Source of the DNA: Linyphia triangularis
Taxonomy: Eukaryota > Arthropoda > Arachnida > Araneae > Linyphiidae
Length of the DNA stretch: 64,000 nt
Direction: 5' to 3'
NCBI GenBank assembly: GCA_963978545.1
Contig: OZ021721.1
Location: forward strand, 42,480,785 to 42,544,784
Positions within the stretch are counted from its first letter, which is position 1; each line of letters starts with the position of its first letter. The notes below the pieces were generated by a model that saw nothing but the letters and a program-made list of their open reading frames with translations, was not told the origin of the DNA and searched no databases. Shown piece by piece: positions 1-10,328 of the stretch. The translations under genes were made by a program, and so were the position numbers.

Positions 1-1190
1 GCTTAACGCGTCTCGACATAAGCAATAGGATAATGACACTGCAAGTATTGTAGGTCATCATAAATAATCCGTTTTCAGTTTGTAGGCACAATTTTGCTTT
101 TCAATGATTTTCTTGATTATGCAGCTGAAATAGCTTTTTTGCTAGGGCATATTTTAAATGCCTCACTTTGAAGCGAACAAACTGAGCCTGGTTCGCTTTG
201 CGAACCAATGGGAATTGCCAACAATATCGGGGATTGGCAAGCGTTTGCGAGCAGGGGGCGGGTTCATTAGTTATAGTTCTTTTTTCATTCCTCTCAGATT
301 GATTAGAGGAAATGCCTTTTATATGAATTAATGCGCAAGAGGGTCTGTATCCCCCAAGAAATAATTCCAGAAGTTTGGTATTTTAGCCCGGGTAATGGAC
401 TGAGTAAAACGGGTCAACGGATTTTGGATATTCATATTTTGTTTAATTTCAAGAAGTGACTGATACTTTAAGTTAAACTATTAAAATGGTGTAATTCGAA
501 AAAAATAAAAATTACTTATTCTTAAATTAAATTACATGCTTATCAAAGCTCTGAAAACACGTATTTCAACTTTTTACTTAGAAAACCTCTTTTAGTTTAA
601 AATAAAGTTTTCTTGGTGTCTGGTCGAATTTGAACCACACACCTTATGATCACTAGCCTAATATCTTTAGTACTCCACCACTAAAGCTAGATGAATTTCT
701 CTTAAAATAATAACAAGTCTTATATTTCAAACTTAAAGCGAAAGTTGTTTTGAGACACATTTTTTTATACATTTATTCGTATGCAAAAGCTGGTAATCCT
801 CAATTTCGCATAAAAAGCAAATATTTTGTTTGTATGTTTTACTTACTTTGTAAAATTTCTTATTTTTAGTCTATAATTGCATGTTTTTGTACTCAAGTTA
901 TAATAGATGCATATTTTTTTATTATGAAAATTTTTTATTGTTGTGGTAAGGAAAATTTCTTCTTAAAAGAAACGAAAAGGATTTGAACTGCAAACCTAAA
1001 TCTCTCTACGATATTTAATCATAATATTTATTGTCACTTTCAATACAAAGAGTAGTATGTGAATCTAATGGTGCTGTCGCTCACACAATTTTTTTTCTTT
1101 GAACGATGATATGATTATTCACATTAAAATATCCATTGGTGGTATCTTACTCATTTGGAACATAACAAACGCAACAAAAAGAATTGGTAT
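1..1190. other. AT-rich stretch without a recognisable gene
   Basis: No ORF with family resemblance and no complete repeat is visible here. The one recognisable item is a tRNA-like relic at 612-690, listed separately. The rest is AT-rich with short homopolymers. Confidence 0.6.
612..690 (-). repeat. tRNA-like SINE head (relic)
   Basis: On the minus strand this reads as a decayed tRNA-type RNA polymerase III promoter. An A-box-like TAGCTTTAGTGG lies at about 679-690 and a B-box-like GGTTCAAATTC at 626-636, spaced as in tRNA genes. The acceptor stem does not pair, so this is a tRNA-derived SINE head rather than a working tRNA. No target duplication was found. Confidence 0.4.
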
Positions 1191-1648
1191 CTCCCAAAAA
1201 ACAACTAAGCGTTGTAAAAAAAGCCAGCCAAGTAAAATAATCAGTCAGAAAAAGTTGTGAAATCGAATGTTTGCCGTCAAGCGGCCGCGTTTAGTTTCTT
1301 TGGGGTACTTGTTCACAATGAACTAAATTGGGATTATTAGGGAAAATCCCCATAGGCAGTCTATACTTGGCAGGCTAGAGTTTTTAAAAATTAATCTCAA
1401 TTCAGTGCAATTGTTGCAAAATGACTGAAGCAAATGAAATGAAATTAATCCAAAATAAGTCTAGCCTGCCAACTTCTGATTGCTTATGAGGATTCCCCCT
1501 AATAATCCCAATTTAGTTCATTGCGTACAAGTACCCCAAAGAAACTAAATGCGGCTGCTTAGTGGCAAACATTCGATTTCACAACTTTTGCTAACTGATT
1601 ATTTTACTTGGCTGGCTTTTTATACAACGTCTAGTTGTTTTTTGGGAG
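1191..1648. mobile_element. Foldback element with ~190-bp inverted arms
   Basis: The segment starts CTCCCAAAAAACAACTA and ends with its reverse complement. The arms stay paired inward for about 190 bp, through a GGCTGGC block, a TTAGTTTCTTTGGGGTAC block and a GGCAGGCTAGA block, around a short non-palindromic centre near 1415. There is no ORF, so this is a non-autonomous foldback MITE. The pairing can be extended by AT/AT at each end. I could not identify a target duplication, so the superfamily is open. Confidence 0.8.
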
Positions 1649-2154
1649 ATTCTTTATTATGCCTAATATAATTGTGAAATCTATTAAAATATCTTAACAT
1701 GTTATTTACAATTGTAATAACAATGTATTATAACAATTGTACTGAAAAATTCAACTGAGTGTAAAGAGTACAGTCAAACGTCCAAAATCCAGATGTTTTT
1801 GCATCTTTAAACAACAAAAAACAGAAGCATTATTTGCAGTGCAGCTAAAAAAAAAATATTTAGCACATTTCTTTCTAATTGATGGGTGGGAAAGGAAGAG
1901 AAAGTCATGAGTCAATGTTAGGTGAATAGGGAGGATCGGACTGAGCATATCTCATCATAGTTAAGACCTTGAAACCGCAGATGACAGGGTTTTTAGGCTG
2001 TAGGGTAGATTCTAGCTAGATTTGGCTACTTCGGTTTCAAGTTAATTGTAATTTTCCTGAATATTTTTAATTCAAAATGCCAAAAAGGATTTTTGGGTCT
2101 GAAGGTACAGGACCTACAAAAAGATAACATTAAACAGTGGTGAAAACCTGCTAT

Positions 2155-2345
2155 GTTTCTTGAAGGCATTCAATATCAAATCTGCAATGTAGAGCATTGC
2201 TAAGGCATTGATGGACATTCCCACAAGCACTTTAAAAAATGCCTGGCATAATTTGTGGCTGGTGAGTTTGTTTTGTCTCAATACAGGCACTCAAGATGCT
2301 GATTTTGAAGGTTTTCATATTTCAAAAGACATGGTAGAAATACAC
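2155..2345 (+). pseudogene. Tigger/jerky-like DDE transposase fragment
   Basis: In one frame the translation contains FLKAFNIKSAM, a stop, then SIAKALMDIPTSTLKNAWHN and LW. This is the pattern near the C-terminus of pogo/Tigger (CENP-B-like DDE) transposases, where a helix is followed by TLxxAWxxLW. A further stretch, DADFEGFHISKDMVEI, follows after a frame change. At least one in-frame stop (TAG) and a frameshift make it non-functional. It reads in the same direction as the assigned Tigger element. Confidence 0.6.
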
Positions 2346-2435
2346 TAATTAATGGAATTCGTAAGGAGCTTGAAATCTTTCCAACAAAAGAGGACTGAAG
2401 ATTTACCTCCAATCTGACCAGAGGAGGAGATGAAA

Positions 2436-3711
2436 TTTAGTATACAGATGGTTCAAAAGCATCTTATGGCACTGGTTCAGGTGTTCTGTCCTACTCGAAA
2501 GATAAAGCTATCTTTCTCTCTGGGTAAGATGGCTACTGTATTCTAGCGATCACTGCCTGTGCCTACAACTGCCTCGATAGGGGGGTTATTAAGAGGGTTA
2601 TAAAGATTTTCTCTGACAGCCAAGCTACCCTAAAGACTTTACAGCAGCGGTTCCCAACCCATGGACCGGTAGTGTGGTACTGAGCCATGAACACTGATCG
2701 AGAATCTAAGCCAAGATAAATATTGTAGGAGTTCCAGGGGTAGTGATGGGGAACACTCGAGTCACTCAATTGTTAGCAACAATCAAATTATTCAATTGTA
2801 TTCTTCGATGGTGTAACAAGTGAATAATGAGTGAATTCAACAGCATAGCTAAAACTATCCAGTTTTAATCCAGATATTGATTCTCTCATGGGGGAAACAC
2901 AATGCAAAAAATCTCATTGATTTTTTTTTACTTTGACCTCTTGTTTTTTTAGTTTTCTTATAGTTGTGACCGCAAAGTAAATACAATAAAGTTAATTTCT
3001 TTATAAAAAAATCTTATACAGTATGTTTTACAAATTACTGACGCATACATTCTATTAGCTATAGTGGGCCCCAAAGTCTTTTTTTTTCTTACAAAATAGG
3101 TGGTCTGCATAACTAAAAAGGTTGGGAACCGCTGCTTTACAGAATCACTGCTTTTATTCAAAAGCAATGTGGGAATGCCACAATGCACCCGAAATCTGGA
3201 AGAGAGAAACAAGGTATCTCTTCTCTTGGTCACTGTGGCATTGAGGGTAATGAAATGGCAGACCAATTAGCAAAACATAGTTCTGAAATGCCTTTTATCG
3301 AACCTGAACCTGTTTTGGGTCTACCGCACAATGCAGTCAGGAAAACTATTAAAGGTTTATTAATGGCCGAGTCTTTTCAAGCTTGGCTTCAATCTAAAAA
3401 TCAAAGAGCTCAGTCAACAGTCACCCTGGGCTAGATTGAGGGAACTACTAAAATTGAGCAAAAGAGAAATCAAGGTTGCTGTAAGCCTTCTAACTGGACA
3501 CTGCACTCTAAATAAACTTCTTAACTTGTTAGGTGTTGTAGATGGCCCACTATGTAGAGGTTGTCGTACGACAGAGGAGAGCTCCATGCATGTTTTATTT
3601 GAATGTGATTACTACTCTGCCCAATGTTCCAATCAGGTCTATACTGAAATTTATTTCGGCAATCAGTCTTTTTTAGATCACATAGGGGGTTTCAGTACAA
3701 TTGACTTCTAG
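2436..3711 (+). pseudogene. LINE RNase H and C-terminal zinc-knuckle remnant
   Basis: The first half contains YTDGSKASYGTGSGVLS and, after a stop, KIFSDSQATLKTLQ: the TDGS and SDSQA motifs of an RNase H domain. The reading resumes beyond the inserted MITE with GHCGIEGNEMADQLAK, the third RNase H motif (GHxGIxGNExAD). It then passes a frame change into LLTGHCTLNKLL and CRGCRTTEESSMHVLFECD, a CxxC...H...C knuckle typical of jockey/I-type LINE C-termini. The stops at 2524, 3432 and 3709, the frame changes and the insertion show it is dead. Confidence 0.8.
2645..3134. mobile_element. hAT MITE, TSD CTTTACAG
   Basis: The terminal inverted repeat is CAGCGGTTCCCAACC at the left and its exact reverse complement at the right. 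CTTTACAG lies on both sides (2637-2644 and 3135-3142), the 8-bp duplication expected of hAT transposons. There is no transposase ORF in the 490 bp. The insertion interrupts the RNase H reading of the LINE remnant between SDSQATLKTLQ and the later GHCGIEGNE part. Confidence 0.93.
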
Positions 3712-4273
3712 TCGCACTGCTGGTACTCAGTAGAGTCACCCCTAATCATAAGTCATAAGGAGCTTGAAGAAGTACAACGTGAAAGAAGACCATATTTCAG
3801 AAGTGTTCTATTACGATGATGGTTCACCTCCATTGTCATTTGACAAGGCTGAGAAATTTTCAAAATGTTGCTGCATCTAGAAAAATTCGTGATTCCAGAG
3901 AAAGCGACGACGAAGTTAGTGAAAGCTAAATTCCACTTGATGATTTGGTAGAAATTTTGAGGCGTGACAAAAAAAAATAAGACTAGAACAAAGAGTGATA
4001 ACTGACCAAGAAATTATACCTGCCTACAAAACAAAGGAGAAGTTATAGAATGAAAAGCCAAAATTCTTCAAACAACTTAAAAAAAGTATTTAATAAATCT
4101 AAATATTTTGAGTTCTAAAAAATATTGTTTTTTATTTAAAGAAACACTTGTATTTTTTTTATTTTAATTTTTAGACGCGAGAAAGTGTCTATTTTGTATT
4201 GAATATTTAACGCATGGAAAATTCCAAATTCACCAAAGTCCCGCCAATTTCAGATTTGGAACTTTCTACTGTA

Positions 4274-7200
4274 CTGAGTTTTCAAGAATGCCAATCGAAG
4301 GTAAAGCTAATAAATGCACTATTATATTTATGTAAATTAAAACATTTTAATAAAAATGTGCAATTTTTTCAATTATAGTTTTGATATTACATTCAAAGAA
4401 TATCATTAATTACCACAGTTTTATTAAGCATTTATTTATTATAACTATGCCTTTGTATGTAATGTGTAGCTAAAGAAGTGTTTCCTTTTTTTTTTTTTTT
4501 AGACTGATGATGATCATCCTCATACTTTCCACCAGATATTTGTGCTTAAAACGCTAGCTGATGGGTTTTATGTAGAACATGATATTTTTAGGTTAGCTCT
4601 ACATCACATTGTTTAGGGGAAAATTAAGTTAACATTTGTGTGGTCTAATCAGGGTTTCAGTGATAAACAAGTTTGAAAAAAAGTTGCATGTTATTTTTAA
4701 ATGGGTATTAACTTGTTTGAATGGAGTGTAACTTTTACTGTGTCATTATCATGGAGCTAGTGTTGTCTATCATCATTCATTACCCATACATATTTTGACT
4801 GCACAGTTGACAAATACCATAAGAATATTTTGGCAATAATGTTTGGTCTTAGTATGTTCTTTATAAGTAATGACTATGTTGTGCAATTTTTAAGGAAATT
4901 TATTGATTGTTTATATCCCTGTGTGGAATTTGCTTTACAGATGTTTATTCTAATATTTATTTTATTCAAGCATTCTAAAGATGTGTAATATATATACAAA
5001 TAATATATTAAACTCATGCCACCTGTATAATATATAAAAAGATAATGTATTTATAAACTGGCTTATTTAAATATATGTTTTTGGACAGGGAGTTGGCTTT
5101 ATTGTGATAAAGGTCAATGTTTTTAATTTCAATGCCTTTAGAGATCTACCTAAAGATTTTAACTGACTTGCACTTGTAATCAATTTGTCAATGCTATATG
5201 CATACTATATTTCATTTTGTAAGTCTTGTTGGCTAAATATTACCAAATAATTTTACTAAAGAAATAAATTTGATTTTTCTACTTGCATGTCATTTATGTT
5301 GGAACTGCAACTGCACATTTACAAATTAATTATAATATGCCATGCATATATTTAACCATTTTTCCACATTAAAAAACTATCATATCTGAAAAAATAGAGT
5401 TGCTTTCTATTTGTATAAAACGAGTTAAAGAAGCTAGTAAATGAAAATAAATATTTTACCTCTTTCACTTCTCATGTACCCTCTCAAGTGCCAGGCATTG
5501 ATTGCCTCAAATAGCTGTGGCCTGGTTCAATCAATTACAAGTTATAATCATGAATAACATATTTGTTATAGATGTACACTTCCAATTTTTATTTTATGTG
5601 TAATCTATGTAATAAGCCTACATTTGAGACTTGGAATTTTACTGGCAATTTTTGGTTAGGTACACTTTTCTCTAATTCTATTGAATATTTTAAACTATTT
5701 TTTTTCCCATGATAAGGAAAATACACAAGATCTATCTAGTGAATCTAAAATATTTCTTAAATTAGGAAAAATAAATATTTTATGTTGTGAAAAATGAAAA
5801 TTTTTGTATATGCCAACTATATTGTTGCTTTAAATAAAATTTTAAAGATATATTAGGTAAAAAAAATAGGTTCACTGTTTGAAATAGAGAGTTTATTTGC
5901 ATTTAGTAAATTTTTTATGTAAATTTATTGTATATTCTGAAAAGTGTACTTAACCAAAGGTTGGCATAAAATAATTTTAAAATTTTAAGTCCGAATATAG
6001 GGTTATTACATAAAAAATATATAAAATAAAATTATCAGAGTAAAAACCATAGCAAATATGTTATTGACTGTGTCAAAAAATAAATTAAAAATATTACATT
6101 TTAAACAATTTAGAGCACATTGAAGGTGAATGAGAATATGACCGATTTGGTTGTTCATGACTCTTGTCTCCCCTTAACTCCATATCCTTGATTTTTTTGC
6201 CTTAGCAATAAAACATTAGAATGAAACTGTTTACCTGATAATCTGAAGTCAAGATACATGTAGAAAAAACCTGGTTCAGTAGATCTGAAATATGATCATA
6301 CTTCCACCGGATTGAAATTGTGCTCGTGATATTCTGGAGCAGTCAAGATACCTATAAAAAAAAACCTGGTTCAAATTGATTTAGTAGATTTCAAGTTAAT
6401 AGCATTCTTCTTAAAGATTGAAAAAAGGAAAAAGAGAGTGTTTTTTTAAACTTCGTGTAGCCAGGATTCTTTCTCTTGTATCGAAGATCAAGTGTGAAAA
6501 ATTACATCAAGATCAGAATAAAAATGTAGCTTCCTATAAAAACATACACAGATATAAGAAAACTTTTTTATAGATTAGCTGTTTGGCTTCACTTTGCAAG
6601 AAGCACTGATGTGTATAGATCCTTATTAGGTTCATTGCTATACCAGGGATGGCACAGCTTCACGTTCTACCCGTATCAGCCTCATATCGGTTAAAATTAG
6701 ATTTTGTATTAGCTTCATATCAGCCAAAATAAAATTTTGTTAAAGTTGAAATCGGATTTTTATCAACTTCGTGACAAGAAAAATCACATTTTGTTTCTGC
6801 CTTGTGTAAGTTATATTCAAAATTTGAATTTATTGAAATATATTTTTACAATACCTGAGCCCTAGTTTAAATCAAGATTTGTATTATGTTAAGAATGATT
6901 TTCTTTGGATGGATATTATATTGAAATTATTTACCACTGCACAACTAATATATGGATGTTATCTATAAGAACATTCAATTCCTTAAGTTATGTTACTGTA
7001 ATGTTCATGTCAATTCCTACTGCTCAAACAGTGAGCCAATGAAAAGATAATGTCTATAAAAAAAATTAAGAAATACATGAATAAAATTAAAAAAATACTA
7101 CACATTTGAAAATATAAACAGTTAATGGACAATTTTTCCGGTGCAAAATATAAACAATTATATAAAATAAAATTGCTTCAACTTTTAAATTATTATTTAT

Positions 7201-7389
7201 AATTATAGCTAAAATGTAAAATTGGTTGTCAAGTTAAAATAGACAAACAATTTTGCATGCAATTTTAATCACGGACTATACATAAAAATTGGATAATTGG
7301 TACTAATTTTTTTGTACAATATCATATTAAAATTTAAAAATTTCTGAATCGATATAAGCCAGCAACCTCATACACAAGTACTAATCGCG
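4274..7389. other. AT-rich stretch without a recognisable gene
   Basis: No ORF resembling a known protein is present. Two imperfect copies of a short motif (AAGATAC..AAAAAACCTGGTTCA) occur at about 6251-6277 and 6346-6373. A CAGGGATGGCA sequence near 6647 looks like one hAT end, but no partner end was found. Confidence 0.5.
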
Positions 7390-8080
7390 GGCATCAGCGA
7401 AAGTCTAGGTGAATGCCTCCAAAACGGCTTCGCACAACTCGCAATAGCTGATATTACTTCAGCATAAATCTCGGTAATAACATCGGCGCAAATCACGGTA
7501 ATATTGATATTGCAAGAGCGCTCAAAGAAAATGTATTCACATTAGTGAAAAATCAGTTTAAATGCTCAATGCGCAGGCACAAATTTCTGCAATAGCCGCT
7601 ATTACATCAGCAAAATAACCAACAAAAATGATCATCACACAACGTAAATATCGATGATAGCGCTCGCCATATCGGCACAAATCACGGAAATAATTGCCAT
7701 AGCATCAGCATAACGTTCGACTAAACGGTCATCACATATCACCGCAAATAACGGTTGTACATTAGAGGGAGCAACGGCAAAAAAATAGTCACTGCATTGG
7801 AATTTTGAGGAAATCTGGACGTATGCAGGTTCCGTGGTTAGATTTGTAAGCAAGGTAAAATCGGATATTAACAACGGCGTAACACCTGCCAAAAACGGTC
7901 ATCACACGAATATAAATAGCGGCGAAAGTAACCTTCTACCTGAATGCAAATCTCCTATTATATCAGCGTCATAAATGATCATCACACAACAATGTAATTC
8001 TCGGTGATAGCGATCGCCATAGAGCCGCAAATCTCGTCAATAAATAATAATAATTGGCGCAAAAATCGTAAAAAAGGCCG
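7390..8080. repeat. Cluster of short degenerate repeats, less AT-rich
   Basis: Short phrases recur in diverged form: CGGTCATCACA or GATCATCACACAA (about 7627, 7729, 7897, 7977), GCAAATCTCGGTAATA or ACAAATCACGG (about 7467, 7489, 7678, 8027) and ACATCAGC or CATCAGCATAA. The spacing is irregular. It looks like a decayed minisatellite or the inner repeats of an old transposon. The ORFs inside are incidental. Confidence 0.55.
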
Positions 8081-8107
8081 TTTTGTATCAGTATTTTAAA
8101 TTGGCGC

Positions 8108-8108
<1 letters not shown>

Positions 8109-8173
<65 letters not shown>
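8109..8173. repeat. (TA)n microsatellite
   Basis: About 65 bp of uninterrupted alternating AT. It ends about 100 bp before the Gypsy element begins. Confidence 0.97.
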
Positions 8174-8177
<4 letters not shown>

Positions 8178-8347
8178 CACTATCATTCACAAAATATCTA
8201 TTACTATCTTGTAGCTGGTACATTTTATCAAATGATTGCAAACGAGTTTGTCATAATACATGGTTAATATAAAATACAATGTTGTAAGATATTACAACAC
8301 CTTTTATCCGGCAAGTAACCCTTAGGGGGTTAAGATATAGTAATTTT

Positions 8348-8355
8348 TATAAAAG
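8348..8355 (+). promoter_or_regulatory. TATA box in the 5' LTR
   Basis: TATAAAAG lies 68 bp inside the LTR and is repeated identically in the 3' LTR. It is a candidate core promoter for the genomic RNA. Confidence 0.6.
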
Positions 8356-8602
8356 GGACTTCCTCCCACCAAGTGACGGAAATGAGTCTTTCCCTTGACC
8401 TTCGTCGCTCTCCTCCCACGCTTAGCAACTGTAAATATTTAAATTCATTGGATTAGAAAGAAACAGTTTTAGGGTTTTAGCCAATCAGACTTGTTGGCAG
8501 GTTTTTGTCGAGTAAAGCTTATACAAAAATCTGCCACTTTTCTCCCTGACACCTACCTAGATAGAAGGTGTATCGTGCCCAGCTAGCCCAAATACATAAA
8601 GA

Positions 8603-8614
8603 TGTTAGGTAAGT
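8603..8614 (+). promoter_or_regulatory. Candidate 5' splice donor in the LTR (TTAG|GTAAGT)
   Basis: The sequence GATGTTAGGTAAGT contains a match to the metazoan donor consensus, with GT at 8609. It directly follows an ATG (8602-8604) that would give only Met-Leu before the junction. The same sequence is in the 3' LTR. It could serve a spliced subgenomic RNA, but no acceptor has been established. Confidence 0.4.
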
Positions 8615-9164
8615 CCCTTTTTGTATTCCTGCGATATACGCATCTCTCCGCCAGGCTAATAAATAAATAAATAAATAAATAATACTTAAATATTGTCAAT
8701 CTTAAATTTAAAATATATGATCTTAAATAAATATCTTTAAAACTTTACATGTCTTTTGTTCTATTTCTTTGGAATTCAAGTGTTTTTCATGTACCGAACC
8801 TCTAAGCGAGAGAGTTACTAACCACGAGGGATCACGGCCACTTTATGATTTCTTTGAAATCACCCTCCTCCCTCAGCTTAGAACAATTGATGCCGTCAGG
8901 ATTTTTTTAATGACTATTGAACAAATTTGTTCTTTTAACTGAACGCTATGAATTCCGGGGAGAAAGGACGAAGGACATAGAATAATGTATGATGTATGCG
9001 AAAATCAGAACAACGCTTAAAAAGGAAAACAAAAGAGATTTCATATGTTGTATGACACATCCAATTAAGTAAAATTATAGCGGTAAATGCTATTAAGAAC
9101 AGGAAAAAAAATACAGGAATTAAAAATAATAAATCAGGGCAAAAAAGAAATTAAATCAATAGCT

Positions 9165-10328
9165 ATGGCATATAACGAAGAGTTAAGTGATAGTTTAAAT
9201 ACAATGGAACGGCAAACGGAAGAATCTTCGAAAAAGAGAAATTACAGCGCGTTTGTTAATTTGACTCAGATCTATGACGGAGAGCACGGCAACGGTGTGT
9301 GCGAATATTTTTTCGATCAATTCGAGAATATAGCACAATTGGCTAATTGGAATAATGAAGAAAAAATCGCTTTTCTAAAAACTAGACTAAAGGGAAAAGC
9401 AAGAGAATTTATTGTATCAGACCAAACGATTGCTAATCTTAAGAATTATGAGGAACTCAAAAAAGCGTTCTTGGATTATTTTGGGAAAGAATTCGATTTA
9501 AATGCAAGACAGTTGGAATTCAGTAATATAAAAATGAGAGCTGAGGAAACGATAAAGTGTTTAGCACATAGGATCGTACTGGCATCTAATAATTATTTAG
9601 GCCAATCTGGTAACATCACAACTAATGAAACAAAACAAATGTTGGATAAATTAAGGCAAGCAAAATTAATCAGCGCTCTACGACCAGAAATTCAAGTAGA
9701 TGTGTTAAAAATGAATCCGGGAACGTTCGCGGAGACGATCAAATTAGCATCCAATATACAAAGCGCTCACGAAACTGTCACAAAGATTAGGATTAACAAC
9801 TTAATGAAATCCCAGGAAGAAGAAGGCATTGATGAAAACAGGAAATACTTAGAAAACAAAATTAAATTGTTAGAGGAAAAAATTAATAACCTTCAGGTAC
9901 GCGAAGCAGGGACACCTAGAGGGGAATATTTTAACAATGCACCTACAACAAGTCGAAATTTCCAAGGAAGAGAGTATGCACCAAGGGCATACCAAAATTT
10001 TCCTCCCACAAACAGACAATACAATAATGCACAAAGTTATTTTTGTTTGGCTTGTTCTGCCACGGATCACCTTTTAAGTCAGTGCAGGGTTTATCACGAC
10101 ATACAACAAGTGGCACAAAATAATAGAGAAAGGTACAGCAGAGGCAATAGAAGGGGTGGATTTTACGCTCAAAATTATTCAGGGGGCAGAGGACAATTTA
10201 ACAGGGGACGCGGTCAAAATAGGCAAAATTATGTTAGGCAAGAAAATGAACAAACACGAAATTCCCCCACAGAACAAGAGGCAGAGCATTTTTTAGAAGT
10301 AGGCCCCCCACCCCAACGCAACCGTTAA
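9165..10328 (+). CDS. gag: Gag polyprotein of the Gypsy element
   Basis: The frame is open from 9087, giving 413 codons. The Met at 9165 (MAYNEELSDS) is the better start because the preceding 26 codons are lysine-rich and look untranslated. The N-terminal half is helical and capsid-like (FDQFENIAQLANW, then AREFIVSDQ). The C-terminal half is basic and Gly/Arg/Gln-rich, with one CCHC knuckle, CLACSATDHLLSQC (C-x2-C-x4-H-x4-C), at about 10041-10085, as in nucleocapsids that bind RNA. It would form the virus-like particle core. Pol lies in the -1 frame, and a slippery heptamer sits 33 bases before the gag stop. No break is seen in gag. Confidence 0.85.
   Translation: MAYNEELSDSLNTMERQTEESSKKRNYSAFVNLTQIYDGEHGNGVCEYFFDQFENIAQLANWNNEEKIAFLKTRLKGKAREFIVSDQTIANLKNYEELKKAFLDYFGKEFDLNARQLEFSNIKMRAEETIKCLAHRIVLASNNYLGQSGNITTNETKQMLDKLRQAKLISALRPEIQVDVLKMNPGTFAETIKLASNIQSAHETVTKIRINNLMKSQEEEGIDENRKYLENKIKLLEEKINNLQVREAGTPRGEYFNNAPTTSRNFQGREYAPRAYQNFPPTNRQYNNAQSYFCLACSATDHLLSQCRVYHDIQQVAQNNRERYSRGNRRGGFYAQNYSGGRGQFNRGRGQNRQNYVRQENEQTRNSPTEQEAEHFLEVGPPPQRNR
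10289..10295 (+). promoter_or_regulatory. -1 ribosomal frameshift site T TTT TTA at gag-pol
   Basis: In the gag frame the codons are CAT TTT TTA, so the heptamer is T_TTT_TTA, the X_XXY_YYZ form used by HIV-1. The -1 frame entered here stays open from 10295 through protease and reverse transcriptase. A C-rich stretch (GGCCCCCCACCCC) follows directly and may be part of a downstream structure, which I did not model. Confidence 0.8.

Larger units (their letters stand above)
2375..3755 (+). mobile_element. 5'-truncated jockey-like LINE copy with 13-bp TSDs
   Basis: The direct repeat TAAGGAGCTTGAA occurs at 2362-2374 and 3756-3768 and brackets the LINE fragment, as expected for target-primed reverse transcription. 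The content is the 3' part of a non-LTR retrotransposon: RNase H followed by the C-terminal zinc-knuckle region. The copy starts within the coding region (5' truncation). It sits inside the Tigger-type element and is itself split by a hAT MITE at 2645-3134. Confidence 0.75.
1771..4271 (+). mobile_element. Tigger/pogo-type DNA transposon, multiply interrupted
   Basis: The right end ...GGAACTTTCTACTG is followed by TA. The left end CAGTCAAACGTCC, preceded by TA at 1769-1770, matches it imperfectly in reverse complement. TA duplication and CAGT termini are pogo/Tigger features. Between them lies a decayed Tigger-like transposase C-terminal piece (2155-2345). A LINE (2375-3755) interrupts the element, and a hAT MITE sits inside the LINE. 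Without the insertions about 1.1 kb remains, too little for a full transposase, so it was already deleted inside. The left terminus is less certain than the right. Confidence 0.6.
8280..8885 (+). repeat. 5' LTR of the Gypsy element
   Basis: 606 bp, TG...CA ends. It contains a TATA box at 8348, an (AATA)n tract with overlapping AATAAA poly(A) signals near 8658-8684, and a strong 5' splice-site sequence at 8609. No TGG-initiated primer-binding site follows directly: the sequence after the LTR is ATTGATGCCGTCAGG, so the priming tRNA is not identified. Confidence 0.95.

Noticed and set aside
7969..8241. ORF made of a Tyr-Ile repeat
   Set aside because: It is a translation of the (TA)n microsatellite. 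The same applies to 25811-26068 and 56698-56889.
8886..8910. Primer-binding site after the 5' LTR
   Set aside because: The sequence does not begin TGG and I could not match it to a tRNA 3' end.
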